Assembly (NCBI GenBank): GCA_039881145.1
Contig: JAYKKI010000005.1
Coordinates: forward strand, 24,361,501-24,425,500
DNA: 64,000 bases
From: Druceiella hillmani
Lineage: Eukaryota > Arthropoda > Insecta > Lepidoptera > Hepialidae
Direction of reading: 5' to 3'
This document shows, one piece after another, positions 23,557 to 35,860 of the stretch (the first letter of the stretch is position 1; the number at the start of each line of letters is the position of its first letter). A program made the position numbers and the translations under genes. Under the pieces are notes generated by a model, which was given only the letters and a program-made list of their open reading frames with translations, was not told the origin of the DNA and ran no database searches.

Positions 23557-24868
23557 TATTATTTTCAATTCAAATATCAATATTTTGATTTGTTCGAATG
23601 TTATGCTAAACAACGTTTGGACATTTTTAACGATTTTGAGTGTCAACTAACCGGGCCATATTAATAGTCTAACCGCGCTATCTTAACAGTCAGTTTAATA
23701 CACAATCTCTGTGTATATATTTAAGTATAAATATCTTCTTTTGTTCTTTATTAAAAGAAATTGTCACCATTTCAAAAAAATAGGGTTCAAACATAAAAAC
23801 TATTTTAACTATAATTTTGACAAATTAAAAGAAATAATAATTCGGGATCTGATATTCCCAATATAGTTTTACGTGATACGTATGTTGATTCATTCAGGAA
23901 AATGAAACCTATTTCATTTTCTTAAATTTTGCTTTTGACTAATTGTTTTTTATTTTACCATTTATAAATATAAGTCATAAATATAAAATATATATTTTCG
24001 CATAAATTATTATATATTATTTAATTCATAGATTATTTGGAAATTTTGAAGGAAACTGGAGAGATTTATTTAAAAAAAACCTAAAGGGTTTTGTGAACTA
24101 TTTCAATTTATTACGATTCGCTTGTTACTTGGAATCGGTGTAGCATTATAATGTCATTTCACAAAGATTCAATTTTCATGGTACACAATATGAGAGTTCA
24201 ACCTTATTATATTCAAATTATTCTGGTATTATGTATAGAATTTATTTAGATATTAGTATTACTGACTTATATAGATTTAATCCAGTGCCAGTGCTCTTTA
24301 AATAAAATGTTAGTACATATTTTCTCTAGTTTATAAATGTAACCTATAACTTTGCGTATTGTAATAATATGGGTAAAACATTAAGGCAATAATACCTTAC
24401 ACTTCTTTGCATCTTTTTGTAGTTTTGGTAAATGTTTTAAATGTTGTAAATGTGCCCGGAAACTTCCTTCTGCTTAGTTTACCAGTAATAATAAAAAAAC
24501 ACATTTAAAAAATATATTGATTTTCAAATAAGTCTTAGTTATGTTTCCTTGCTTATGATTATCACATTTTTGTAATAAATTCCTCTTGTTTCTATCCATC
24601 TTCAATACTTTTACCGCACATATATTAATTTGTCGTAATTAAGTTCAATGTTCATTTGTAAAAAGTGACAATTTTTTGAAAGAGCATTATTTAAATTTTA
24701 ATTATAGGAAAATATAACAGAAGCACTAATCGATATGTAAGTAAACTAAATAGTATTTATTTTGAAAACAAAGTTAAAGAGTAACAAATTTAGCGTTAAG
24801 AAGAAAATAATGCTGATGAATATTTTATATATAAAAGCTTTATTGCCGGAAAATTCGCTTCGTAAGAA

Positions 24869-25018
24869 AAAGTGGAATGCCAAATTGTTTGGCAGAATGT
24901 AGTTCCGAAGTGGCGAAGGGTATTCAAACGTTTTAATCTATCAGCTTTTAATATTATCGGCAAGTTGGCTAGTCTCCATCTATTACCTGGTTGCAGTAGA
25001 ATTCACCGCAGAATTTAA
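24869..25018 (+). pseudogene. CYP4-like P450 middle exon, X'
   Basis: 49 codons from KVECQIVWQNVVPKWRRVFK through RFNLSAFNIIGKLASLHLLP to a TAA. X'' (59174-59323) aligns over the same number of codons without an indel and ends at the same TAA. The pattern W......F.FNLS....GK....L..LH resembles the CYP4 region between the F/G helices and the I-helix. The codons just after TAA give no P450 continuation, so an exon end or a truncation lies near. GTAGTT at 24899 is a possible but weak donor. Confidence 0.45.
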
Positions 25019-25659
25019 CATCACGAATACAAATACTTTTAATTACCTCTTTAAAATTTTGCAAGTTTATTTAACGAGATGTGATTAATGAGATTTTTAG
25101 CTTGTTTAAACGAGTAAAGAAGGTTGATAATATCTTTGTGAAAAATGTAAGATGTCTGTCTTTCTGAAAAGTAAAGGTATAAATAAGGCTTTAGATTCTG
25201 GTTCTTACTGGTAACTATTTAATTTATTTTTCTTAATTGATGGCCAAATTAAAAATAATGTTATATTTCATTATTTTTTTTATGACAAAATGAAAAGAAT
25301 ACGAATTTCTTTAAAACAACTAATTTTTTTATTACTAGTGGTAACCCAGTGGTCGGAATTCGACCTTAATTTATTAAATTTTTAGGTTTGAACGTTAATA
25401 AGGTTCTTTTTTCAAAGAATATACCTCCATAACCACTGCATATAATTTTTTTATATTTTGTTTTACTACCTCAGCTGAGAACGTATGCAATCCTGTTAGT
25501 TAATCTGACATTTTAAAATTTTTAATTTCTCTGCTTTGTGCAACTGTTTGACTGCAGACTATTATGTGTTTGACATTGAAAGTGTGAACTTAAACAATTA
25601 ATCTTTTTTGTTGAACGTAAACAATGAATCTTTTAATCAATTTGTAATATATAATATGA

Positions 25660-26110
25660 AGAATTTATTTATAATATTTTGTACTTAAACATTTTTAATT
25701 TTGAAATTGATTCTTGAAGTCCCGCTTCAAACAATATAAATAACGTAATCATTTACTGTCTAAACAATATAAATAACGTAATGGCTACAAATGTTGAACT
25801 AATATTTCACTTACAATATTGTGTACTTAAAAATATTCAATTTTAAAATTGATTTTTGAAGCGGGAATTCTTCTATAATTCTTAAATGCCGTAATGACTA
25901 TAGATTTTATACTAAGAATTTACTTTTTATTTTATCCGTATTTAATAATTTTCAATTTTAAAATTAATCCTTGAAGCGGGAATTCTTCTTCGGTTCGCGA
26001 TTACCTTATGTCGTTATTTACTATTTAAGTTACATAAATGCTTAATGACTGCATCTGTTATACCAAGAATTTACTTCCAATTTTATGCATGCTAAAATTT
26101 AAAAGCAACT
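25660..26110. repeat. Tandem array of ~150-bp units, X'
   Basis: About three units of the family seen at 5020-5580 and 62240-63040; the last (25970-26000) has the full 33-bp core. Confidence 0.75.
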
Positions 26111-26360
26111 TACACGTATTATTCACATATGAGTATTAGGAAATCAGAACTTATTTACATGTACTGAAGAAATCTTCTTTTGACAGAATATTTCTGAGAA
26201 GTATGCATGTATACTCTTTCTACAAACAAGTAAATCGATTTTTAGAGCAACTTAGGAAAATAAAAAAATAAAAATTGTGAAGCTCATTTACTTGTGCGTG
26301 AAGTTGTCTGTGTAATATAACTGCTTTAAAATTTGTAAAGTGCTTTAACTCAATTATACA

Positions 26361-26841
26361 TCCACAATTAAATGAAACTACGTGATGTAGTATTATTGCT
26401 ACTTTCTTTAAGTTCTTTACCATGACCTAGGTTTCGTTGTATTCCATCTTCTGGTGGGCTGTTAGCAAAGATTGACTCTTAGGAACATCCAACAGCATTT
26501 ATATGTTTCAAAACAATAGCGGAATCCGGGTTTGTGTGGGTTTTCCCACTGCTAATGTTAGTGTATTTATTGCAGGGGAGCGGTATAGGTTTTATTATAC
26601 TTCCGAGAGTTATACGATAAACCAGTATTTTAGTGAGGATAATAAATTAAATTGATGTTATTCTATGAGGTTTGTAATAAGATTAAATAGAAGTTATTCT
26701 CAGTAATATGTTTATACAATAGCAAGGGTTTCTGAACGTTAGAACAAGGTTTAACCAGTAATTCTACATATCTCCGGTTTTATTTATTCATTTATTTATT
26801 TATTTATTTTTCTTTCTTTTATTATTATAATTTTTTTCTTT

Positions 26842-26896
<55 letters not shown>

Positions 26897-26955
26897 GTAG
26901 TTTTATTTAATCGTGAATAATGAATTTCTATAAAATTAAAGCCAAATATATTCAA
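26361..26955. mobile_element. Ribozyme-motif element in X' with 11-bp target duplication
   Basis: Starts (after TC) with CACAATTAAATGAAACTACG and ends with the inverted terminus ACGTAGTTTTATTTAATCGTG plus GCCAAATATATTCAAT. Flanked by TCAATTATACA (26350-26360) and TCAATTATATA (26956-26966); X'' shows an uninterrupted site near 63285. The minus strand keeps GAAACCTAGGTCATGG, but CTGA has become CAGA. The middle (26459-26603) matches the 59.4 kb element, followed by T-rich and TA tracts. Confidence 0.7.
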
Positions 26956-27232
26956 TCAATTATATATAAAAAGTTAGTTCTCAAAGCTTTAAAACATTGG
27001 GAGCTAAATTAAGTACCCGAATAGTCTGTTTATTTCGATTTCGTATTTATTTATATACAATTTTAATTTACATAATTTTTTTTATTTACATTATTTTAAC
27101 TTGCATAATTTTAATTTACAAAAATAGTATTCCCATCTCACGTTTCTGAAGCTACTGAACTCGAAAATAATACGCATCCTAAAGGTATTAGTCCTTAATA
27201 TTTATAGAAAAAACTACATCGATGATTCAAAA

Positions 27233-27350
27233 TGTCAGATGATATTTACGATTTTATCCAGACGAATTCTATATTATTGAATTTATTTGGCAATAATGAA
27301 GATAAAAGGATTACTTTTTATTCATCTACATCACTTAACTTAATCTGTAA
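27233..27350 (+). other. Conserved short frame MSDDIYDFIQTN...
   Basis: A 39-codon frame starts at an ATG in context TTCAAAATG, with an in-frame TGA four codons upstream in both copies. X'' (63556 on) reads MSNDIYDYIQTNPILLKLF before a frameshift. Over 20 codons most differences fall at third positions (ATT/ATC, TAC/TAT, CAG/CAA), which suggests past selection on this frame. No family recognised. Confidence 0.35.
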
Positions 27351-28018
27351 CTAAATTTCAAATAAAAGGTAAAATCGTTTCATTTATTAGCTTTCGCATT
27401 TTTTTTTTAATTTATCAACAAAAATATGTATATGTAGTAGATTAATGTGTTATTTAATAAGAAAAGAAAATTTAATCGTTCATTACCGTAACCGACTAAA
27501 CGTACAACAGAAGATATGTTGCATATATTCTTTTTCTAATTCGTTAAATTATGTATTATTAATTTTGTGAGAACATCTACTTGTCATAATTTGTCAGTAT
27601 TAAGAACGGTTATTAGTATGCAAAATTTAACAGAAAAGGGAGTGGCAAAGGTGTTATTTTTTGGAAATACAAGTACATCATTTAAGTGTATTTAACTGTA
27701 CAAACTTCGAAAATAATAATGATTGCTATTGTTAATATCCATTTGCTTCGCTTAAATTGTTATATTAAAATTTAAATGTCAAGTTGTTTCTCGACGCGTA
27801 AATAAAATTTTACTTCGTTTGGTTCGCTGCTTTTTTATTTGTAAACAAGGCACAGTGCAAACCTCAAGCTTATTATCTGATAGTATCCAAAGATCTGCCA
27901 GCATCACAAAGTCATTTATCATAGCAACCAAAACCTGTCAAGAAAAAAACTTTCCATAAAATATTCGCAAATATTTTACCATAAAACTTCCAGTAATGAA
28001 AATTTGTTTTCACGGAAT

Positions 28019-28090
28019 AGGTGGAATGCCGCAGTCTGTAGCAGCTGGGGGCTGTGAGTCGGAAAGATTCTTAAACAATATTAATCTTTA
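28019..28090 (+). pseudogene. Trace of the P450-like module
   Basis: GGAATAG, then GTGGAATGCCGCAGTCTGTA, then GCTGTGAGTCGG and TTTAATCTTTAA follow the DNA order of the X modules. An in-frame TAG interrupts the peptide. Confidence 0.3.
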
Positions 28091-29548
28091 ATCTTTAAGC
28101 GTTTATTATCGGATATTTTGACCGATCCAATTCACCCCGCAGTTAAGGGTATTATTTTGATTGACGGTTTTTCACGATCGGGCGCTTTTTGCCAGCGGCG
28201 ATTAATGTGAAGTGATTAAGTAAAGAGGGATTTTGTTCATGTGTTGATATGTTTATATACTCGCTTACTGTCTAAATTAAATACAATGATAACCACGCAT
28301 TTAATGCACTAAGATAAGTCTCTTAGCGTTGTTTTTCGTGATTTCGATTTCTAACAAAAACGTTAGGGTATTAGATCGAAGTAACTTTATTTTCAATCAT
28401 ATGCTGTGTAGCGTCGTCTACGGTCGTTTTATTAAAGTCAGAAATGACTTTCTTTTTAATTTTTAATATTAACTTCAACAATTGCAGTCCTAATTCTCCG
28501 TTTGTAAAGGTTTGATATTTTCTAGTGAAGATTTAAGGTTAAACTTTACAAAAATATGTTTGGTTTAAAAATATTTTACTGAAAATAAATATTACATTTT
28601 CTATTATCTGTGCTTTTTTAAATTAATAATATCAGTATTTATTTTCTTACATTTTTCTCACATTTTAGCATGTGTTTTGAAAATATTGAATTAAATAGGT
28701 TTGGATATAATATTTTGAACTAGATTAAAAAATTTGAAACAATATTCATAGAATTTTTTGTGAAATAAAAAAAATCAGAGCGAGTAGAATTTGCATTATA
28801 AAGGTTCAGTAGCTAACCTATATAAGAATTAAATATTTGATGGTAAATATTTTCTGTACTGAGATATATTATTTAATATTATTTTAACTATGTAAATATA
28901 TTATCTAGGATGTCTTACGCATAAAAATATGGTATAATTATAAAACGTATAAGTTGAAACACATAGGCGAATAAAAAACTGTAGCTGAATATGCTTCTAT
29001 TTTTAAAACTTTACAATCCAAAATATCATCCTGGATATATATTTATGTCAATTACAATTAAAAATTATTTTGACCTTAATATAAATATTGTATTATTATA
29101 ATGACACTGTGGTTTTTTCCCATGATCCGTTTCAATTTTTATGCTAGTATGCATGAATATTAAAATGCGTTAACCGACTTTGGTTTAACGTTATTGTAGT
29201 ATAAACAAGAATAAAATTGTACGAACCCATTTAAAACTTACACTATTTGCGTAATGAAAAGAAGTCTGAAATTCAGTTTATAAATTAAAGTTTTAAGTTC
29301 AGTTTTAGAAAATTAAAGTACGACACAATTTCTAAAAGCTGTTCGTGTTCATTTCCGAAATGTTTTTTTCTTTCTATCGTAATATATTTCTTCTTGATTT
29401 TGAAGGCATTTTGTTCCAAACGATTTTTATAGAGAAACTTTAAAAATTAGCAAATACTTCCTACAATTTAGCTGTCTGTTGACAAAATTTAAAAAATGTA
29501 AAATAAAATAGTATGAGCAAAAAAATGTATAAAAATAAAGATGGCATG

Positions 29549-30345
29549 AAAAGTATATAAATATGGCATACAAAAATGAAAACGAAATAAGAAAAAAAAC
29601 AATATTTAAAAACTCACAATAGAATAAAAATGTATAAGTAAAAAAATTAATAACCTAAAAATAATAATGGAACTCGTTTTCTCTTCGTTGTCTCTGCTTC
29701 CATTTCATTTCTAATGCAAATTCTTTTTAATTCTTCCGTCTGAAGTAACTGACGTTGGCTAAAAGTGAACCGGATATGCTAATGCAAGCTTCTGGTGCGT
29801 TTCCTGCGTATTGGTATATTTGTGTCCACTTCCAATATGGTTACTTGTACCTCACCCCTAGGCTGACCCGCATGAACATCTTCAGTTGCCGGACGAAGTT
29901 GGCAAAGTTTCCGTAGCTTCAGCAAAATCTTCACTTCTACTCGTCGATTGTTGCTCAGACGGATCTATAGATTATTGACTCAATGTCTATAGATCCACAT
30001 TACAAAATATTAATTACAACCTAATACTGCTTATTCAGTATTAAATATAAATTTGAATAAAATTCACTTCAAATAAATCAATCTAGGTGCTCCGTTTATA
30101 CATTAATCAGTTTATAAAAAACACTATAAATAAAATATTAATTGTACACTTATTTATTTTCGATTATATTACATATGTTGTTTATCTCGATTGAATTGCT
30201 GAGCAAAGTCGTTTGATGGGACTTGCACAATTAGCCCTAACGGGATCAATTTGTATGTCACTTATTGCGTCTCCTCCGCCCGTTGCCATCCACTGCTGCC
30301 TTTCCTTTGTCAACTCTTTTCTCTGCTTGGCTTTTATATCGAGCC
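29549..30345. repeat. Third copy of the central part of Y
   Basis: Collinear with 12830-14010: both contain the CCGTCTGAAG, GGATAT, CAGCAAAA and GAATTGCTG landmarks in the same order. This copy lacks the 25-bp hairpin present at 13252-13305 and the 38-bp tandem duplication present at 13731-13798. Confidence 0.75.
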
Positions 30346-30350
30346 AAAGT
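29640..30350 (-). pseudogene. Degenerate unrecognised coding sequence, copy 2
   Basis: Counterpart of 12960-14020. Minus-strand pieces include KILLKLRKLCQL, TNIPIRRKRT, TFSQRQLLQTEELKR and GGDAISDIQIDPV, separated by stops and frameshifts. Shares no obvious catalytic motif. Confidence 0.35.
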
Positions 30351-30523
30351 CGGTACATGTTTCTTAAGCATATTATATAAAAAGAAATAAATTACATTCG
30401 AGCAAACAAATTAATTCTGCATTCATCAAACAAATTAATTTCGGCTTCATCTTAGACGAGAGAATATATCCTACGAAATCCAACTATAGGGATTTAATTT
30501 GTCATCACTAGCTGTAAGGATGC

Positions 30524-30805
30524 TGCGCTGAGCGATTATATTTGTATGAAATGATACATTCGCATGTTGATTGTCCCTATCTCCTCTCTCTACTCAACTT
30601 AAATACTCGACTCAGATCCTGTATACAATTACAGAGATTATTCGTACTACAAGCTTATAACAATAATATTTCTTTTTATAACCCTATAACTCGAATATGT
30701 CGATTGCATAACGATATTTTTTCTCAACATCCATACCTCGATATTTTTGAATCGAAATTATTAACATTTAAAAAGGAAATACAAAATATATTACTAATGA
30801 ATTAA
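30524..30805 (+). pseudogene. C-terminal end of a CR1/jockey-type retrotransposon polymerase
   Basis: The frame reads CPYLLSLLNLNTRLRSC, a spacer, then FYNPITRICRLHNDIF and LDIF. The LL.L.N...R.R.......F........ .P..R..R..N....DIF layout is typical of the tail after the reverse-transcriptase domain in insect jockey/CR1-type elements. Stops lie just upstream, so the copy is 5'-truncated. AATAAATAAATGAATAAATA at 31307 looks like a matching 3' tail, beyond an inverted-repeat arm. Confidence 0.5.
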
Positions 30806-31113
30806 AACCAGCTACGGTAGAATTAATGTTTTGTTCAGTTCAGTTTCGCTTTTAATTGTGTAATAAGTGCTTAGTGGTAAAAAAGAAGTAAAGTAAGTGG
30901 AAAAAATAAAGTGTAAAACACATTACTCCGCAAACAAAATCCTTCGGTACAAAATTTTTCAATTTGTTTTTTTTTTATAATAAATAAACATCAGCTGCAG
31001 AATTTCTTTTCAAGTATGTAGTTTTTAATGTGTATACTTTGATGTGATATCAAAAAAAATACCGAAATGTTCCTGGTTGTATAGTGCATTTATACCCATT
31101 TTGTAATATATTT

Positions 31114-31756
31114 AATAGTAAAATCAGAAGTTCAGAGCGTTAAAAAAAGTATAATCAGCTAATTTCAGGCACAAGTAACCCTTAGAAATGTGTGCATAAA
31201 TACTCTAACCATTTTGTGCACACATAATTAAAGTTATGGCATAGTTTTATACACTCTTCTTTTTATTAGACGTCTACGTGTCTATAACTTGTTTTGTGAG
31301 CCTTTCAATAAATAAATGAATAAATACATTCCATTTCCATTATAAACGTGAACATTTGATTTTACTTATTCTTTCATTATTATATCCACCAGCATTATAT
31401 AGGTATCTAGACGCTTGCTCCGTCGATGCTTTATTTATATTTGATATTTCCAATTACATCTTTATGAGGGAGGAATATCTTCCCTCCGTTTCCATGTAGT
31501 TTCTTTTTCTTGCATACATTTTACTATTTTTATTAAACGCAATACTTCCAGCCAAAACAAAGTTCAATTATAACTGTCAGTAACTTTATTTTTTTCTTTC
31601 ATTATATGGCGGTCGTTTTCTCCATTGACAACCTTTGCCAATGTCAAGTGTGGAACTGTCAGTAAATAATTCGATATTAGATATATCAATTAAAGTTGTG
31701 CCTGAAATTAGCTGATTATACTTTTTTTAACGCTCTGAACTTCTGATTTTACTATT
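31114..31756. mobile_element. Sequence bounded by 61-bp perfect inverted repeats
   Basis: 31114-31174 and 31696-31756 are exact reverse complements (outer end AATAGTAAAATCAGAAGTTC, inner end TCAGGCACAA). No coding frame lies between. No clear target duplication was seen. The interior contains a 3'-tail-like AATAAATAAATG run, so it may be either a non-autonomous DNA element or a recent inverted duplication. Confidence 0.7.
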
Positions 31757-32169
31757 CATAAACCTTAATATTGGACGCTATATACCATATGAACTCCAAT
31801 AATAAATATTAATTTCATGTAGCTTTAAAAAAATTCCAGCACGAATGGAACTTGCACTACGATAATATTCCTACACACAACAACAGGGTGAACGGGTAGT
31901 AGATTGATTTATTTGCAAGTGTCAAAATATGCAATATACAGAACGGGAACGAAAATATATTGCTTTCCATATCTTTCACAGGCGCATATTTAAAAACAAT
32001 TTTTTTAAACAATTTTTTAAATTAACGATTTTTGGATTTGTTTTTCTTTACTTGTGCTGTGATACCTTGCTCCTTGCTAAATTTCATGATTAGGTCAATG
32101 GGAAATACACTATAGGTTTTGATTTATTTGCGAGGGCCAAAATATGCGGATATTTAGTCACTTGGTTTT

Positions 32170-32230
32170 GATGTTATCTTAATTGCTGGCAGAAGAGAGT
32201 CGAAGAGAATATTCAAAGCTAGTAATCTCC
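32170..32230 (+). pseudogene. Weak trace of the P450-like module
   Basis: AATTGCTGGCAGAAGAGAGT, then GAAGAGAATATTCAAAGCTA, is similar in order to the X modules. No frame. Confidence 0.15.
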
Positions 32231-32539
32231 ATCTTTAAACTGATATCACAGAAAATTCACTTTATATTTTGATAGCCGTGTTGCAATATTACTTTACGGT
32301 ACAATGCTATTGTAATATTTGTCGTTGAAAGCTGTTCAAAGTGGGTATTTGAATGCAATGTATTACTTACCGTTGTGTTACTTGTAACTTTGTAAGGTGT
32401 TTTTATTATTCTGATAAAATAGTCAGCTGTCATGTTGTTTAGTGAAAAAATGACAACGAACGAGAAATGACTTCAAGACTTTCTTCGAGTTTTATTTGTT
32501 TTCTCTATTTTCATTCAATCACTTGAATCTAAAGAAACT

Positions 32540-33490
32540 CATTCGTACACATTCACGTGCACGAAACGCGGAGAGGAGCAATGCCGGTTTAACATACCGT
32601 AATTACTAATGCGCGAGACATGTATACTAATTCCACCCGCTAAGGACGATTGTAGGCAAGAGTTGTGCTAGTAGGAACAAAATTACACCCGAAACAAACT
32701 AGAGCCGAAAGTATTTGAGAAGATAGACGAATTTCTTTCTGACATCAACTCTAGTGATTCTGCCTATATATAATACGTTCAATACTGCGACGACCGTCAG
32801 TGTAATTTAAGCAGAACACGAAGCACATTTACGTGAATACGTTTAATACGTGGATTGCATCGGTACGCAACTCTACCGTGGATTTACAGATTATACTCAA
32901 ATTGTGTTCTTGTACCGCCTATCCTAGTTGTGTACATATACACCGCCTACTTGGGTACATTTACAAATCAAATTGCGGCATTATCCATTTAAATCGTAAG
33001 GTATTAAAAATTCGTGAATAAAATCTGGTGCATAACTACACGTACATGATGACCAAAGTTTGTCCCAAAATCCTCAAAGCGGTAGAAATGAGTATACTAC
33101 TGCGACCCCGAAAGGGTCACCTTAAGAGTGACATAAGGCTCGCAAATCTACGATGGACGCAGAGGAATTGTTCGAGTATAGATCGTTCGCTACTGCTCCT
33201 ATGATATCAGTGACGTTCACAAGTGGGAGACAGTCATTCATATACGTACCCGTCCCGTAACGATACGTCGACATTATCGATTGGACGAAATTTTTCGAGA
33301 CCTATAAATATTGTGAGCATATTATAATGGAGGCGCGCAGAGTTCGAGACGAATATAGATATTGATGTCGTTATGCATGACATCGAGGCCCTGTGTAAAT
33401 TAAACGAAGAGGTGACTGCCTTCGATCCACTTGAGATGAGCAGCGCTTGAACAATGATGACTTTGACGAGATAGCCTTTCCGACGTGCAG
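32540..33490 (+). pseudogene. GC-richer block with broken unrecognised coding sequence
   Basis: A frame from ATG 33152 reads MDAEELFEYRSFATAPMISV, continues to a stop, and then in the same phase reads RYVDIIDWTKFFETYKYCEH. After a shift it reads DIDVVMHDIEALCKLNEEVT. Base composition is clearly richer in G+C than the neighbourhood, as in the block at 35.86-37.0 kb on the far side of Copia. The two blocks could be one foreign insert split by Copia. I do not recognise the protein, and viral origin is only one possibility. Confidence 0.35.
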
Positions 33491-33501
33491 CTTTTTCAGA
33501 C

Positions 33502-35737
33502 ATGCAGGTAAATAATTCCATAAAATGGTATATGGATTCAGATGCATCAACACACATAACCATGTACAGGGAACGGTTAGAAAACGAGATTGCTCCAACT
33601 GTTCACAGTATACGGATTGCTGATAACAAAATATTACATGTTGAAAGTTGCGTCAATGTAATAGTTCAAGTACCCATGGATAATGGCGTCAGCAAAGCAA
33701 TACAGGTGAGAAATGTTTGTACCAAATTTATATACTAATCTGTTATGTGTAAGCAAAATGACAAAAGCTAGCCGTAAGGTTGAATTTTATGTAAATGAAT
33801 GTTCAATAGGTAAGAAGGTAGCTTCCAAGTAGGCAAGAAGGTGGCTTCAGCAAAACTTATTAATGATACTTATCAAATAAATGTTAGCAATAGTCAAACT
33901 CAAGCAATGACTGCGACAGCAGAGAAGGTATCTGACCTTTGGCATCCGCGCGTGGGGTACCTAAATTTTAATGATGTTAATAAAATACCAGACTGTACAA
34001 CTGGCGTGAAATTGTCAGTACCGAATGAGAGTTGTGTCTGCATTTCATGTCTAGAGTGCAAGCAAACCAGGCAATATTTTTCAAGTATTGGCTCCCGGGC
34101 AACTGAATTGCTAGAGTTAATCTACACAAATGTGTGTGGCCCGATGCTAACTAAATCAATTGGAGGTGCAAAGTATTTATTGATGACCGTTCACGTAAGG
34201 TATTTGTGTATTTATTAGGAGTAAGGCAAATATAAATTTATCGAGTTTAAAAATCATGTAGAAACGAGTTAAATAAGAAAATTAAGGTGTTGCGGATTGA
34301 CAACGGTACAGAATACATAAAAAAAAATTTCAGAATTATTTAAAGAGAAATGGGATATTAAATCAAACATAGAATCCATATACTCCAGAACAAAATGACT
34401 TAAGTGAGAGAATGAATCGTACGCTCATTGAACCTGCCAAATGTACGTCGTTTAACGCTGATTTACAGAGAAACTTCTGGGCAGAGGCGGTGGCAACAGC
34501 TGCTTATATTGTCAACCGCTCATCCACTCGAGTACTCTCCTACATTAACGCCGTAGAAGTATGGATGAGCCAGATTTAAGTCACATGAGAATATTTGAAT
34601 GCAAAGCGATGGTGCATGTACCGAAAGAAAAATGATAAAACCGGATGCAAAATCAAGTGAGTTTATTTTTGTTAGTTATTCTGATTGTACAAAAGGATAT
34701 CGCCTTATAGACCCAAAAAGTAGAAAGGTGGTCATGAGCAGAGATGTAGTATTCCTTGAAGCCAGTATAAAAAGAAAGATGATATCCATTTCTGCACCTG
34801 AAACAAAAGTTATTTAAAAGGTTTATTCAGAAATTCCCAAAAAAATCATGTAGATATATTAAGTATAAAGAAAAATGTGACTAACTTACCTGTAATAGAG
34901 AAACAGCCTGACTATGTTTATGAAGATGTACATTCTTCACGCAGAACTCCAATTATTAGTTTTTCAGAAAGTCCAGGATCCAGTTTACCTTATTACGACG
35001 AACATTTATACCTTATTATTATTATACAGACGAAACATTTATACCTGATGAGAACCTGGAATCTCCTCCGATGTTTCTGCTAAATCTCCGATCACGCCGA
35101 GAATCGCGATACAGAAAAAATGACCCTCTTACATCTGTGTAAATGTTGAATCCACGCTAAGCTTACTTAATATCGATCCACAAAATACAAATGAAGCTCT
35201 TTATTGTGACAAAGCGAATGAGTCAAAACAAGCCATGCAGGAAGAGTATGAATCATTAATGAAAAATAATACTTGGTCGTTGGTATGGAAAGAAAATAAT
35301 ACCACGTAAATGGGTGTATAAAACAAAAGTTAATGGAAATGAAGATGTCGAGCGCTACAAAGCTAGACTAGTTATTAAAGGATACCAACAAACGAAAGGA
35401 ATTGATTATCATGAAATCTATGCACCTGTCGTCTGATACTCATCAATTAAGGTATTTCATTGGATTAGCTGTAAAATATCAATTAAAAATACATCAAATG
35501 GATGAGGTTCAGAGGAGAGGCATTTTTACAAGGAAATATTGAGGGAGAAATATATATGTCTCAACCGTATTCTTTTGAGAAAGAAGAAAAAGTGTGCCGC
35601 TTAAATAAAACTTTATACAAAGCTAGTAGGCAAGGGAAATTACAGATAATGCTTTATTAGAATTTGGAATATTTAGATCAATGGTGGACCCATGCGTTTA
35701 TTACCGGATTATAAACAAGAATAATATTATGTTTCAC
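33502..35737 (+). pseudogene. Copia-type retrotransposon pol, broken and 3'-truncated
   Basis: In order it shows: a protease start WYMDSDASTHIT, with DSD in place of the usual DSG catalytic triad; a GAG-pre-integrase block LWHPRVGYLNFNDVNKI and a C..C zinc pair (33.93-34.06 kb); integrase pieces ATELLELIYTNVCGP, RIDNGTEYI and ERMNRTLIEPAK; and a YRLIDPKSRKVV domain (34.68 kb). Reverse-transcriptase pieces follow: KWVYKTKVN, ERYKARLVIKGYQQTKGIDY, LNKTLYK and VDPCVYYRIINKN. Several stops and frameshifts. It ends before the YVDD motif, where a ribozyme-motif element begins at 35738. No LTRs or gag zinc knuckle were identified. Confidence 0.9.
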
Positions 35738-35860
35738 AATTAAATGAAACTACGTGATGTAGTATTATTTCTACTTTCTTTAATTTCTTTAACACGACCT
35801 AGGTTTCGTTGTATTACAACATCTTCAGGTGGGATATTAGCAAATATCCGTCTGACTCCA
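35738..35860 (-). mobile_element. Ribozyme-motif element truncating Copia
   Basis: Starts TTTCACAATTAAATGAAAC like the other three copies and holds the most intact hammerhead-like motif (35793-35833, minus strand). Its other end could not be placed; similarity to the 59.4 kb copy fades after 35850. Confidence 0.6.
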
